Source: Marivivens sp. (GTDB lineage Bacteria; Pseudomonadota; Alphaproteobacteria; Rhodobacterales; Rhodobacteraceae). From it: a DNA stretch of 64,000 nucleotides. Shown in pieces: positions 35,773 to 45,202 of this stretch. The notes beneath the pieces are model-generated. The model worked only from the letters and a program-made list of their open reading frames with translations, ran no database searches and was not told the origin of the DNA. The translations under genes and the position numbers were made by a program. The stretch's first letter is position 1. Every line of letters begins with the position of its first letter. The DNA lies in NCBI GenBank assembly GCA_024642115.1, contig JAHEBU010000002.1, positions 434,001 to 498,000 of the forward strand, written 5' to 3'.

Positions 35773-37059
35773 TTACCAGCTTTCGCCGCCCTTAAGGTCG
35801 GTCAGCAAAACCTCGAGTTCTTCGAGGTTGTCGGCGGCGGTGCCGTCACCGGCCAGCGTGTTGTGGACAGCGTTCCAGAACAGCGAGGAAACCTCGTTGT
35901 ACTTGCCACGGGTCGGCGCGGACGGACGCGGCACGGCCTGAAGGAACACGTCTTTCCAGCGCGGGATGATCGGCTGGGCGGCAGCGATGTCGGCGTCATC
36001 ATAGAGGCTAATGATCGTCGGCAGGTTCGATTCGTTGATCGCACGCTGCTTTTGCGCCTCGGGTCCGGCCAGATACATCGCCAGGCTGATCGCAGCCTCC
36101 TGATGCTTGGAGTATTTGGACACGGCCACGTTCCAGCCACCAAGCGTGGCGGCAGAAGTGGTGCTGTCCAAACCGGTCGGCAGGGTGGTCACGTCGAACA
36201 GGCCTTTGACAGCCGAATCGTCGCCGTTGCCCAGACCGTAGGCATAGGGCCAGTTGCGCATGAACACGGCATTGCCGGTCTGCCACAGGCCGCGCGCCTC
36301 TTCTTCCTGATAGGCCAGAACGCCTTCGGGGCTGATGTTACCCACCCAGGTCTTGGCCAGTTCCAGCGCCGCGATAGCGTTGGGGTTGTTCACCGAAATG
36401 GTACCATCGGGTTCGACGATCTGACCGCCGCCTGAGGATTTCAGCCATTCCAGAGCGTCGCAAGTCAGGCCTTCGTAGGCGTTACCCTGCCAGACAAAGC
36501 CCCACATGTCGGCGTTGCCCGCAGCCCGTTCACCATCCTGGATGGTCTTGGCGGTCGCGGTCATCTCTTCCCAGGTCTTGGGAACCGGCAGGTTATACTT
36601 TTCCAGCAGGTCCTTGCGATAATAGAGCGCAGGGGCATCGGTGAAGATCGGCAGGGCGACCAGTTTGCCATCGACCGTCTGCGATTCAATGATCGACGGG
36701 AAGTGGGTTTTGGCAAGTTCGCCCGCCACTTCGGTCAGATCGACGAAGTGTTCCGCCAACTGCGGCGCCCAGATCACGTCGGTCTGGTACAGGTCGATGT
36801 CAGAGTTGCCAGCCGCGAGCCACAGGCGGTACTGGCCGAATTGGTCCGAGGTCGAGGCGGGCATCGGAACGATGGTCACAGTGTTGCCGGTGGCATCTTC
36901 CCACGGCTTCACCAGCGCCTTGAAATTGTCGATCGCATTGCCGACCGCGCCCGACACATAGGTGATGTCTTCGGCCAGAACGGATGTGGCCCCGAAGGCG
37001 GAAATGGCGGCAGCCATAGCCGTTGCCCGCCATGCGGCGGACTTCATGAATTTGGTCAT
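35773..37059 (-). CDS. Extracellular sugar-binding protein (ThuE/MalE type)
   Basis: The 428-residue protein carries a signal peptide ending ATSVLAED (about 24-31) and a family 1 solute-binding fold. YRLWLAAGNSDIDLYQTDVIW and YRKDLLEKY with KTWEEM resemble trehalose/maltose-binding proteins of the Thu system more than AglE, which is a judgement from memory. Its Shine-Dalgarno GGGAGGA is strong. A LacI-type operator (37131-37144) lies 72 bases upstream of the ATG. The adjacent GH13 gene supports an alpha-linked disaccharide as substrate. Confidence 0.9.
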   Translation of the reverse strand: MTKFMKSAAWRATAMAAAISAFGATSVLAEDITYVSGAVGNAIDNFKALVKPWEDATGNTVTIVPMPASTSDQFGQYRLWLAAGNSDIDLYQTDVIWAPQLAEHFVDLTEVAGELAKTHFPSIIESQTVDGKLVALPIFTDAPALYYRKDLLEKYNLPVPKTWEEMTATAKTIQDGERAAGNADMWGFVWQGNAYEGLTCDALEWLKSSGGGQIVEPDGTISVNNPNAIAALELAKTWVGNISPEGVLAYQEEEARGLWQTGNAVFMRNWPYAYGLGNGDDSAVKGLFDVTTLPTGLDSTTSAATLGGWNVAVSKYSKHQEAAISLAMYLAGPEAQKQRAINESNLPTIISLYDDADIAAAQPIIPRWKDVFLQAVPRPSAPTRGKYNEVSSLFWNAVHNTLAGDGTAADNLEELEVLLTDLKGGESW

Positions 37060-37099
37060 TGGTATCCTCCCAATTTGTCGAGGCCTTTAGTAGACCCCT

Positions 37100-37113
37100 C
37101 TCAAACGATTCGG
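37100..37113. promoter_or_regulatory. Imperfect LacI-type operator half near ABC operon
   Basis: CTCAAACGATTCGG differs at four to five positions from CCGAAACGTTTCGG. It lies 30 bases nearer to the binding-protein gene than the perfect copy and may be a weaker second site. Confidence 0.35.
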
Positions 37114-37130
37114 TCGATTCCCTTTTTCGA

Positions 37131-37144
37131 CCGAAACGTTTCGG
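37131..37144. promoter_or_regulatory. LacI-type operator upstream of ABC operon
   Basis: CCGAAACGTTTCGG is a perfect 14-base palindrome with the central CG typical of LacI/GalR operators. The same string occurs twice in the promoter between lacI-type gene and GH13 gene, so one regulator probably controls both transcription units. Confidence 0.8.
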
Positions 37145-37199
37145 AAGCGTAACGCCGACTTCGTTTCTGCGTCAACAGAATTTGATCGGAGCGGATTCG

Positions 37200-38231
37200 T
37201 CAGCGTGGGACGGGTGGCGCAACCGACCCCCGCTGGACGAACCGTGCGGCGTCGAGGCTTTGCAATTCGCTCACGTCGGTGCCGGCCAGAGAGGCAGACA
37301 GGAACCGGGCCAGCGGTTCCCAACTCAGGTGCAGCGGGGATTCGGTGGCTGTCAGCGGGGGCAACATGGCCCCGGCGTGAACATCTGGCAGCAGGTCGTC
37401 GTGGGCGACCACCGAAACGTCCTGCGGAACCCGCAGGCCCAACGCCCGAAGCCCCTCATAAATACCTTTTGCAATCCATGTGTTACCGGCAATGAAGGCA
37501 GTCGGAGCCTGAGATACCTTGTCCATCAGGCGGATGGTGTCGCGGATGCCAAACCCTTCGGACATCTGGTCATTGCGCATCAGGCCCGGCACGAACGGCA
37601 CATCGAATTCCGCCAGCGCCGCGCGGTAGCCATCTGTCCGGTGCGCCACATAGGTCCGCCCCGGCGACCCGTTGAGAAAGGCAATCCTGCGGTGTCCCTG
37701 CTCTAGCAGGTGGCGCGTCAGCTCATAGCCGACACGGAAATTATCAATATCAAAGAACGGGTAATCTGGTGCCACGCAGTCCCGCCCATGCAGGACAAAA
37801 GGAACCCCGGCTTTCTTGAGGTAGGCCAACCGTTTGTCGTTGATTTTCGGGTCGAGGACCACGAACCCGTCAATCCCGCCGCCACTGACCAGCTTGCGAT
37901 AGACCGATACTTCGTCTTCGTCCGGGTCGGCCATGTGCAGCACGAATTGCAAGCCCGCGCGGGCAAAGTGTTTGGACATGCCGCCGACAACATCCAGAAA
38001 CTGTCGGTCCTGCGGCGACTCCGACATGTAGGACATGACCAGCCCGACCAGCCCCGAGCGACCGGTCACAAGCCGCCGAGCCGAAATATTCGGCTGATAG
38101 TTCAGATGCTTGGCAGCAATTTTGACCCGCTCGCGGGTGGCCTCGCTCACGTCGGAATGGTCGTTGAGCGCGCGGCTGACCTGGGTCACCGACAGGTTCA
38201 GCGCCCGACTCAGGTCCTTTAGCGTGGTCAC
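37200..38231 (-). CDS. LacI family transcriptional regulator of the alpha-glucoside locus
   Basis: The 343-residue regulator begins with the LacI helix-turn-helix TLKDLSRALNLSVTQVSRAL, followed by the hinge NYQPNISARRLVTGRSGLVG (about 45-64) and a periplasmic-binding-protein-like sensor domain. It lies between the ABC operon and the divergent GH13 gene. Three perfect copies of one palindrome flank it (37131, 38288 and 38318), which makes it the likely repressor of both units and of itself. The inducer is presumably an alpha-glucoside. Confidence 0.92.
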   Translation of the reverse strand: MTTLKDLSRALNLSVTQVSRALNDHSDVSEATRERVKIAAKHLNYQPNISARRLVTGRSGLVGLVMSYMSESPQDRQFLDVVGGMSKHFARAGLQFVLHMADPDEDEVSVYRKLVSGGGIDGFVVLDPKINDKRLAYLKKAGVPFVLHGRDCVAPDYPFFDIDNFRVGYELTRHLLEQGHRRIAFLNGSPGRTYVAHRTDGYRAALAEFDVPFVPGLMRNDQMSEGFGIRDTIRLMDKVSQAPTAFIAGNTWIAKGIYEGLRALGLRVPQDVSVVAHDDLLPDVHAGAMLPPLTATESPLHLSWEPLARFLSASLAGTDVSELQSLDAARFVQRGSVAPPVPR

Positions 38232-38287
38232 GGCAACACCCTTTCCTTGCCCGCCAAAGGACGGGTAGATCCGACAATCTTGTCAAA

Positions 38288-38301
38288 CCGAAACGTTTCG
38301 G
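38288..38301. promoter_or_regulatory. LacI-type operator in the lacI-GH13 promoter, site 1
   Basis: A second perfect CCGAAACGTTTCGG palindrome. It is 57 bases upstream of the regulator start and 50 bases upstream of the GH13 start, well placed for autoregulation and for repression of the enzyme gene. Confidence 0.8.
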
Positions 38302-38317
38302 GCAAGCATTCATGCCA

Positions 38318-38333
38318 TCCGAAACGTTTCGGA
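38318..38333. promoter_or_regulatory. LacI-type operator in the lacI-GH13 promoter, site 2
   Basis: TCCGAAACGTTTCGGA is the longest copy, a perfect 16-base palindrome, centred 30 bases from site 1 (about three helical turns), which would allow cooperative binding on one DNA face. It ends 17 bases before the GH13 ATG. Confidence 0.8.
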
Positions 38334-38350
38334 CAACCGGGGGGTGCGGG

Positions 38351-39934
38351 ATGGAAAATACGGACTGGTGGCGCGGCGCGGTGATCTATCAGATTTATCC
38401 CCGGTCGTTCATGGATGCCAATGGCGACGGGGTGGGCGATCTGAAGGGGGTCATCCAGCGGCTGGACCACGTGGCCGATCTGGGGGTCGATGCGATCTGG
38501 CTATCGCCGATCTTTACCTCGCCCATGCGCGACATGGGCTATGACATTTCTGATTACACTGACATCGACCCAACCTTTGGCACGCTGACCGATTTTGACG
38601 CGCTGGTGGCGCGGGCCCATGATCTGGGCCTCAAGGTTCTGATAGATCAGGTGATTTCCCATTCTTCCGATCAGCATCCATGGTTCACCGAAAGCCGACA
38701 GTCGCGCGACAACCCAAAGGCCGACTGGTATGTCTGGGCCGATCCCAAGCCCGATGGTACGGCCCCCACCAACTGGATGTCGCTATTCGGCGGCCCGGCC
38801 TGGACCTGGGACACCCGCCGCCGCCAGTATTACCTGCACAATTTCCTGCCCACACAGCCCGACCTGAATTTCCATAACCCCGAGGTTCCGGCGCAGATGC
38901 TCGACACCATGCGGTTCTGGCTGGACCGAGGCGTGGACGGGTTCCGCCTCGACGTGGTGAATTTCTATTTTCATGACCAGCAGTTGCGCGACAATCCGGC
39001 CGTCACCCCTGCCCCGGAGGAGCCTGCTGTGCGTCAGTTCGACATGCAGCAGTCCATTTATCAAAAAACCCGGCCCGAGAACCTCGCGTTCTTGCAACGC
39101 CTGAGGGCGTTGATGGACGACTATGACAACCGCGCCACCGTGGGCGAGATCGGCGAGTTGCAGAGGGCGATCGAGACGATGGCCGCCTATACGTCGGACA
39201 ACCGCCTGAACATGGGCTATTCGTTTGAGATGCTGGGGACAGTCTTTACCCCCGACCATTTCCGCCGCCAGATCGAGACGTTCTTTGCCACCGCCCCCGA
39301 AGGCTGGCCCTGTTGGGCGTTTTCCAACCATGACGTGATCCGCCATGTCACCCGATGGGCCGGTCATGCAGCGGCCCCTGCTGCCTTTGCCAAGCTCTGC
39401 GCTGCAATATTGCTGAGTTTTCAGGGATCGGTGTGCCTGTTTCAGGGCGAAGAATTAGGTCAGACCGAGGCGGACCTGTCCTTTGACGAGTTGACCGATC
39501 CGCAGGGCATCGCGTTCTGGCCGGGTGACAAGGGCCGCGATGGCTGTCGCACCCCCATGACGTGGGAGGCCGCAGCGCCGAACGCCGGGTTTTCTGCCGC
39601 CAACCGGACGTGGCTGCCGATCAAGCCTGAACAGATTGCCCATGCCGCCGATACCCAAACCGGGCCGGAGAGCGTGCTGTCGTTCTACAAACGGATGCTT
39701 GCGTTGCGACGTGCGACCCCTGCCCTGCGGACGGGCGACACGGTGTTCGAGGACATGGGGCCCGGCATCCTCGCCCTACGGCGGGGAGGCGAGGTCCTCT
39801 GCCTGTTCAACATGTCCCGGGAAACGGTGCCAGTCAAAGTTCCAGAGGGCGCCACGCCGCTTTTGTCCCAAGGCATGACGGATGAGGGAGAATTGGCCGC
39901 CAACGGCTTTCTGATCGCAAGGTTGGATTGCTAG
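38351..39934 (+). CDS. GH13 alpha-glucosidase (oligo-1,6-glucosidase type)
   Basis: The 527-residue cytoplasmic enzyme cleaves alpha-glucosidic bonds of imported disaccharides. WWRGAVIYQIYPRSFMDANGDGVGDL is split across the N terminus as in GH13 oligoglucosidases. The catalytic triad can be placed: Asp in GFRLDVVNF (nucleophile), Glu in VGEIGEL (acid/base), and Asp in FSNHDVIR. The ATG at 38351 has a GGGGGG site upstream and sits just past operator site 2. It converges with the dioxygenase gene; their stops share CTAG. Confidence 0.93.
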   Translation: MENTDWWRGAVIYQIYPRSFMDANGDGVGDLKGVIQRLDHVADLGVDAIWLSPIFTSPMRDMGYDISDYTDIDPTFGTLTDFDALVARAHDLGLKVLIDQVISHSSDQHPWFTESRQSRDNPKADWYVWADPKPDGTAPTNWMSLFGGPAWTWDTRRRQYYLHNFLPTQPDLNFHNPEVPAQMLDTMRFWLDRGVDGFRLDVVNFYFHDQQLRDNPAVTPAPEEPAVRQFDMQQSIYQKTRPENLAFLQRLRALMDDYDNRATVGEIGELQRAIETMAAYTSDNRLNMGYSFEMLGTVFTPDHFRRQIETFFATAPEGWPCWAFSNHDVIRHVTRWAGHAAAPAAFAKLCAAILLSFQGSVCLFQGEELGQTEADLSFDELTDPQGIAFWPGDKGRDGCRTPMTWEAAAPNAGFSAANRTWLPIKPEQIAHAADTQTGPESVLSFYKRMLALRRATPALRTGDTVFEDMGPGILALRRGGEVLCLFNMSRETVPVKVPEGATPLLSQGMTDEGELAANGFLIARLDC

Positions 39935-40815
39935 CGCGCCGGGGCCAGAACGAAGTCGTGCTCGACCCGAAAGAACGGGCCGCTCATCCCCTCGGCTGCG
40001 ATATCCTTGCCGGAATTGATCGGCTCGAACTTTGCCATCAGGCTTTGCTTGACCCCGAAGACCGCGTCGGAATGGATATAGGGATCGTCGGGGTCAAAGA
40101 TGTGGGTCGTCAGCGTCTCGAACCCGTCCGCGCTTATGATGTAATGCAGGTGTGCGGGGCGGAACGGGTGCCGCCCCAGCCCTTTGAGCAGGTTGCCCAC
40201 CGTGCCATCGTCCGGGATCGGGTAGAACTTGGGTTTGACGCCCTTGAACCAATATTCGCCCCGCTCGTTGGTCCGAAACACCCCGCGCAGGTTGAAATCG
40301 GGCTGGATACCCTTTTGCTGCACGTCGTAGAACCCTTCGTCGTTGGCCTGCCAGACGTCGATCTTGGCGTTTGCAATTGGCGTTCCATCGGTGGACAGGA
40401 TGCGCCCCTTGACCAGCATCGGCTCGCCCTTCTGGTCGAGGCAGATGTCTGACCCGAGCGGCAATTCGGGCGCATCCGCCACATGAAACGGCCCGAGGAC
40501 CGTCGATTCCGATGCACCAGAAGGTTTGCGGTTGTTGATCGCGTCCACCAGCATCGACACGCCCGTCACGTCGGAGAGCAGGATGAATTCCTGTCGCCAG
40601 TCATTGCACATCTGCCCTGTCTTGGTGAGGAACATGATAGCGTTGAACCATTCCTCTTGGGTGGGTTCGATTTCCTTGACCGCCGCGTGCAGATGTCTGG
40701 TTATGACGGCCATGACCTCGGCCAGCCGGGCGTCCGGGGCCTTGGCGTTGCGGGCGATAACGACCTCGGCGGACGTGTCTTCGGTGAAATAGCCGCTTTC
40801 GTGGGTATCGGGCAT
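39931..40815 (-). CDS. Intradiol ring-cleavage dioxygenase (hydroxyquinol 1,2-dioxygenase type)
   Basis: This 294-residue iron(III) enzyme probably cleaves hydroxyquinol to maleylacetate. The N-terminal helical dimerisation domain (about 20-105) is followed by the beta-sandwich. The four iron ligands can be placed: Tyr in GFYDVQ, Tyr in KFYPIPDDG, and the two His of PAHLHYII. VLGPFHV and IDVWQANDEG are family hallmarks. A strong Shine-Dalgarno (GAGGAGG) precedes the ATG. It is the last gene of the aromatic cluster, and a second, divergent paralogue is at 49970. Confidence 0.9.
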   Translation of the reverse strand: MPDTHESGYFTEDTSAEVVIARNAKAPDARLAEVMAVITRHLHAAVKEIEPTQEEWFNAIMFLTKTGQMCNDWRQEFILLSDVTGVSMLVDAINNRKPSGASESTVLGPFHVADAPELPLGSDICLDQKGEPMLVKGRILSTDGTPIANAKIDVWQANDEGFYDVQQKGIQPDFNLRGVFRTNERGEYWFKGVKPKFYPIPDDGTVGNLLKGLGRHPFRPAHLHYIISADGFETLTTHIFDPDDPYIHSDAVFGVKQSLMAKFEPINSGKDIAAEGMSGPFFRVEHDFVLAPAR

Positions 40816-40825
40816 CGGAGCCTCC

Positions 40826-42583
40826 TCAGGCGGGGTTCAGGATGGCGCGCAGGACGCGGGCGAGGTCGGCTGCGGGGTCCTTGGGAAGTTTGTCCGACCG
40901 CCACGCGACATGGTGATCGGGCCGGACCAGAACGCAGCCGCTGTCGCTGACCTCGCTTGCGCGTGCCCAATCGCCCAGGTGATCCTGTACGGGTTGACGG
41001 GGACCGATGACGTGGACGTTGATCGTCATGCCCAACGCTGCGCCCGCCGCCTTGGCCGCATTGGCCCAGCCTTGACCGCCGATGCTGGTCAGGAGCGAAA
41101 ACGCTCCGTGGCCGCACAGGTCAAGGCTGGAGACCTTTTTCCCATCAGCTGTGAACAGCCAGACGTGGGGCAGCCGCGCCCCCGGCCATGTGGTCGGTTG
41201 ATAGTGCAGTTCGGCATCTTTCTGGAATGCCGGTTCGGGTTGGCCGTCAGCGACGACCGCGCCAGAGGTGTAGCGCTGGTTCATTTCGACCCCGTGGCAG
41301 TCGAATTCATAGACCTTGAAGGCAATGGCCTTGCGTAGCGCCTCGCGCTGTTTCTCGGCATCAGGCGTGGCCTGAACGCGGGCGTCCATGTTCTGCTGCA
41401 TTTTGACCGGATCGACCGAACCGAGCAGTCCCAGCGCCTCGAAGATCGGGCCGAATTCGCCGATGGACTGGTTGGCGCGGGTGACGATCTGTTTGGCGAT
41501 GGGCGCACGTTCGACGGTATAGCTATCGAGCAGTTTTTGCCCGGCTTGTCCTTTTAAAACCGATGCCAGCTTCCAGCAGAGATTAAATGCGTCCTGAATT
41601 GACGTATTCGAACCTAGTCCGTTAGACGGCGGGTGCCGGTGGGCGGCGTCCCCCATGATGAAAACGCGGCCCTTTTGCATGTTGGTCGCGTAGGCATTAT
41701 TCACAGTCCAGGTGTTGGCGCTGATCAGGTCAATCTCGAGCTTGGGATCGCCGACCAGTTGGCGGGCCACTTCGGTGGCGTATTCCGGCGTCACCTCGGG
41801 GGCGGGTTCGTTGATGTCATAGCCCCAGACGATCAGCCATTCGTTCCAGGGCCGGATCATCCTGACCAGCCCCATGCCGATCCCGCCCACATTGGCGCCC
41901 GGCTGCATGACCCAATACAAGACGGACGGGCGGTGGGCGACGTATTTGGACAGGTCCGCCTTGAAAAGGATGTTCATCGACCCGCCGACGCCCATCTGCC
42001 CTTCGATCGGCAGGTTCTCGTTCTCTGCCACCAGCGAATTGCCTCCATCCGCACCGATCAGGAATTTGGACCGGATCGTCACGTCCTTGCCCGTCAGACG
42101 GTCGCGGCAGGTGGTCGTGACACCGTCGGCGTCCTGCACATGGCTGATGTATTCGGTGGACATGCGCGCCTGTGTGCCGCGTTTGCAGGCGGTGGTGAAC
42201 AGCAGCGGCTCCATATAGGTCTGCGGCAGATCGTTCATGAATGTGGGCGAGGACATGAGGTGTTCGGCTTTGGACAGCGGGCTGGTCCCCCAGCTTTGCA
42301 TCCGCCCGATCTCTTCTCCGGCAAGGCTTTCGCAGAACACGTTGTTGCCCATCAACTCTTGTTCGGTCGCGTGCATGTAGGCTTCGCCCTCGACCTCGGC
42401 ACCAAGATCGCGCAACACCTCCATCGTGCGCTGGTTGGTGATGTGAGCGCGCGGCGTGTTGGCGAGCCACCGATAACGGTTCACCACCATGTTCGCGATG
42501 CCGTAGCTGGACAGCAGGGCCGCGCTCGCCGATCCGGCAGGCCCCGTGCCGATGATAAGAACGTCCGTTTGGATGTCAGCCAT
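40826..42583 (-). CDS. FAD-dependent aromatic monooxygenase (phenol hydroxylase type)
   Basis: The 585-residue flavoprotein belongs to the PheA/TfdB group that hydroxylates phenols ortho or para to OH. FAD motifs are present: GTGPAGSA near residue 11, the DG motif LIGADGGNS near 165, and GRVFIMGDAAHRHPP near 300. The C-terminal thioredoxin-like domain (about 420-585) is typical of phenol hydroxylases. It could convert resorcinol or hydroquinone to hydroxyquinol, feeding the neighbouring dioxygenases. The ATG at 42583 was chosen from GGGAG upstream and the family N terminus. Confidence 0.9.
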   Translation of the reverse strand: MADIQTDVLIIGTGPAGSASAALLSSYGIANMVVNRYRWLANTPRAHITNQRTMEVLRDLGAEVEGEAYMHATEQELMGNNVFCESLAGEEIGRMQSWGTSPLSKAEHLMSSPTFMNDLPQTYMEPLLFTTACKRGTQARMSTEYISHVQDADGVTTTCRDRLTGKDVTIRSKFLIGADGGNSLVAENENLPIEGQMGVGGSMNILFKADLSKYVAHRPSVLYWVMQPGANVGGIGMGLVRMIRPWNEWLIVWGYDINEPAPEVTPEYATEVARQLVGDPKLEIDLISANTWTVNNAYATNMQKGRVFIMGDAAHRHPPSNGLGSNTSIQDAFNLCWKLASVLKGQAGQKLLDSYTVERAPIAKQIVTRANQSIGEFGPIFEALGLLGSVDPVKMQQNMDARVQATPDAEKQREALRKAIAFKVYEFDCHGVEMNQRYTSGAVVADGQPEPAFQKDAELHYQPTTWPGARLPHVWLFTADGKKVSSLDLCGHGAFSLLTSIGGQGWANAAKAAGAALGMTINVHVIGPRQPVQDHLGDWARASEVSDSGCVLVRPDHHVAWRSDKLPKDPAADLARVLRAILNPA

Positions 42584-42585
42584 GT

Positions 42586-43623
42586 CTACTCTCCCTTTGT
42601 CACGATCAGTCGGCGGCGGATCGGGAACAGCTGCACCCCGGTCCGGTCCGACACAAATCCCCACAGACCCCGCGGCGCAAACAGCATCACCACGATGCCA
42701 AGCCCGCCAAGGATCATCAGATACCAGCTGCCGAAATCGGCCAGCGTGCTCTGCAACAGCCAGAACACCAGCACACCGATAATCGGCCCTTCGATGGTCC
42801 CTATTCCGCCGATCACCACGATAAAGATGACGTAGGCCGTCCAGTCGGTCACGCTGAAGGCAGCGTCGGGGCTGATCCGCGACTTTTGCAGATAGATCAG
42901 CCCTCCCGCGATCCCGGTGCCAAAGGCGGCCACCAGAAACACCAGCCACTTCATCCGGGTCGCGTCGACACCAACCGATTTTGCTGCATCGAAATTGTCG
43001 CGCAACGCAGCGAGCGCCAGCCCCCGCCTGGACCGCAGCAGGGCATAGATGCCGCCGATGGTCGCCACCGCCAGCGTCAGCGCCAGCCAGTAGGTCACGA
43101 TATCCCGCGCCGCAGCCGCCCGCACGTCGAACAGGGCAGCGACCTGCGCGGTCCCCCAGAAATCGCTGGCGGTGCGCGGCAGCGACGTGCCGGTGCCGCC
43201 GCCAAGTGTTTTCCATGTGGCAAGCGACAGCCGAACCACCTCGGCCACGACCCAGGTGCCGATGGCAAAGTACGCCCCTTGCAATCGGAAGGTGAAGAAC
43301 GCGGTGGGGACCGCGATTACGACCGCGACCAGTCCTGACAGGATCAGCGCCGGAACCGGGTCCCAGCCCAGCAGGATCACCCCGCCGAACATCGCATAGG
43401 CCCCAAGCCCGACAAACGCCTGTTGGCCGACGCTGACCAATCCGCCGTACCCTGCCAGCAGGTTCCAGAACTGCGCGAGGGTCAGCATGGACAGGATGAA
43501 GAACAGGTCCTGGATCATGGTCCGGCTAGCAAAAGCGGGCAGGATGATCCCGACGATCACAAGGCCAAGCGCCAGCAGGCCTGCAATCTGCGAAGCCTTG
43601 GTGCGGGTCTGGACGCGGTACAT
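42586..43623 (-). CDS. livM: Branched-chain-type ABC transporter permease LivM
   Basis: This 345-residue inner-membrane permease has about ten hydrophobic segments and the LivM signature region FNLLAGYGGLVSVGQQAF-like string (here WNLLAGYGGLVSVGQQ). ALRDNFDAAKSVGVD and IGGIGTIEGPIIG are further LivM hallmarks. The start at 43623 follows the LivH stop by 11 bases. Despite the name, the HAAT family also imports aromatic acids, and the surrounding genes favour an aromatic substrate. Confidence 0.9.
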   Translation of the reverse strand: MYRVQTRTKASQIAGLLALGLVIVGIILPAFASRTMIQDLFFILSMLTLAQFWNLLAGYGGLVSVGQQAFVGLGAYAMFGGVILLGWDPVPALILSGLVAVVIAVPTAFFTFRLQGAYFAIGTWVVAEVVRLSLATWKTLGGGTGTSLPRTASDFWGTAQVAALFDVRAAAARDIVTYWLALTLAVATIGGIYALLRSRRGLALAALRDNFDAAKSVGVDATRMKWLVFLVAAFGTGIAGGLIYLQKSRISPDAAFSVTDWTAYVIFIVVIGGIGTIEGPIIGVLVFWLLQSTLADFGSWYLMILGGLGIVVMLFAPRGLWGFVSDRTGVQLFPIRRRLIVTKGE

Positions 43624-43634
43624 CGGCGGCCCCC

Positions 43635-44498
43635 TCAGTCGTAGGCGCGGGGGAACAAGCCCCGCGGTTTTATCAGAAGCACGACGAGAAACGCCACATG
43701 CCCGGCCAGGATCTGCCATTCGGGGCTGACCGCAGCGCCCAGCGTCTGCGCCACGCCAATGATGATCCCCCCGGCCAGCGTCCCCCAAAGCGATCCCAGA
43801 CCGCCGATGATAACCGCCTCGAACGCATAGATCAGGCGGGCCGGGCCGATGGTCGGGTCGAAGTTGGCCCGCATCCCCAGATAGAGGGCCGCAATGGTCA
43901 CCACGATCATGGCGATGCCAGTGGCCATGGCGAACACACCCGCGGGTTTGATCCCCATCAGGCTGGCCGTCACCGGATCATCGGATGTGGCGCGGAACGC
44001 CCGGCCCAATGACGTGCGATAGAACAACTGGTTCAGCCCGACGATCACCAGAATGGCAGAGGCAAATGTGAGGACGGGCATGATCCCCACCGTCACCGGG
44101 CCAAGGTTCCACGATGCCGTTTCCAGCAACCCTGCCCCGATCCGCTGGCTGTCCGCCGAGAACCCTTCGAGCAGGGCGTTTTGCAGAACGATGGACAGCC
44201 CGAACGTCACCAAGAGCGGAGGCAAGATGTCGGGCCCAAGAACCCGGTTCAGGACTACCCGCTGCAACAGCCAACCCAGCGCGAACATGATCGGCATGGC
44301 GATCAGCGCCGCCAGAAACGGGTTGATCCCCAGCACCGACACGATTGTCAGGATCAGGTAGGCCCCCATCACGATCAGGTCGCCATGCGCCAGATTGACC
44401 AGCCGCATGATCCCAAACACTAGGCTGAGCCCCGCCGCGAACAGCGCGTAAAGCCCGCCCAGCAGGATGCCCTGCACGATGGTATCCAGCCAGATCAT
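43635..44498 (-). CDS. livH: Branched-chain-type ABC transporter permease LivH
   Basis: The 287-residue permease has eight or so hydrophobic segments. GILLGGLYALFAAGLSLVFG near residue 10 and RLVNLAHGDLIVMGAY are the LivH signature, and FEAVIIGGLGSLWGTLAGG occurs near the C terminus. Its ATG overlaps the LivF stop (ATGA, 44495-44498). It forms the membrane channel with LivM. Confidence 0.92.
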   Translation of the reverse strand: MIWLDTIVQGILLGGLYALFAAGLSLVFGIMRLVNLAHGDLIVMGAYLILTIVSVLGINPFLAALIAMPIMFALGWLLQRVVLNRVLGPDILPPLLVTFGLSIVLQNALLEGFSADSQRIGAGLLETASWNLGPVTVGIMPVLTFASAILVIVGLNQLFYRTSLGRAFRATSDDPVTASLMGIKPAGVFAMATGIAMIVVTIAALYLGMRANFDPTIGPARLIYAFEAVIIGGLGSLWGTLAGGIIIGVAQTLGAAVSPEWQILAGHVAFLVVLLIKPRGLFPRAYD

Positions 44499-45202
44499 GC
44501 GTGCGCTCCGAAATAGGCGGCGTGGATGGCCCCGCGGCTGAGCGTGCCGGGCGCACCCGACAGCGTCACCCGCCCCTCCATCATGCAATAGACGGTGCTG
44601 GCGACCTTCATCGCCTGCCCGATGTCCTGTTCGACCACGATGACCGACGCGCCCGACGACTGGATTTCCGGCAGGGCCGCGTAGATGTCGCGGATAACCA
44701 CAGGAGCCAGCCCCAGGCTGATTTCGTCACAGAGCAGCACGCGCGGGTTCGACATGAGCGCCCGCCCGATGGCCACCATCTGCTGTTGTCCGCCGGACAG
44801 GGCCGTGCCGGGAACGTGCCGCTTTTCCCGCAGGATCGGGAACAGTCGGTACACGGTGTCGAGCGACCAATGGCCTACGATCTTGCGCCCGTAGGTGCCG
44901 ACCAGCAGGTTCTCTTCAACGCTGAGCGAGGGAAAGAGCTTGCGCCCTTCGGGTACCATCGACACGCCCATCGCCATGACCTCGTCCGCAGGCAGCGCCC
45001 CGATGGCGGTGCCGTCATAGCGGATCATGCCCGGCGCATTGCGCAGCACCCCGGCGATAGAGCGCATGAGTGTCGTCTTGCCGGCCCCGTTGGCCCCGAT
45101 GATGGCGATCGTCTGCCCGGCTTCGAGCCGGATATCGACGCCAAACAGCGCCTGAAAATCGCCGTAGTGGGCGGTGAGGTTTTGGGTCTCAAGCAGCGTC
45201 AT
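44495..45202 (-). CDS. livF: ABC transporter ATP-binding protein LivF
   Basis: The 235-residue ATPase has Walker A GANGAGKTT (about 34-42), the LivF-type EGRKLFPSLSVEENL, the signature LSGGQQQM, and Walker B VLLCDEISLGLAP. It lacks a C-terminal regulatory domain. The start overlaps the livG stop in ATGA at 45199-45202, so the two ATPases are made together. Confidence 0.93.
   Translation of the reverse strand: MTLLETQNLTAHYGDFQALFGVDIRLEAGQTIAIIGANGAGKTTLMRSIAGVLRNAPGMIRYDGTAIGALPADEVMAMGVSMVPEGRKLFPSLSVEENLLVGTYGRKIVGHWSLDTVYRLFPILREKRHVPGTALSGGQQQMVAIGRALMSNPRVLLCDEISLGLAPVVIRDIYAALPEIQSSGASVIVVEQDIGQAMKVASTVYCMMEGRVTLSGAPGTLSRGAIHAAYFGAHA

Noticed and set aside
35773-37059. Assignment of the sugar-binding protein as AglE
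   Set aside because: Length and visible motifs look closer to the Thu trehalose/maltose type, so no gene symbol was given.
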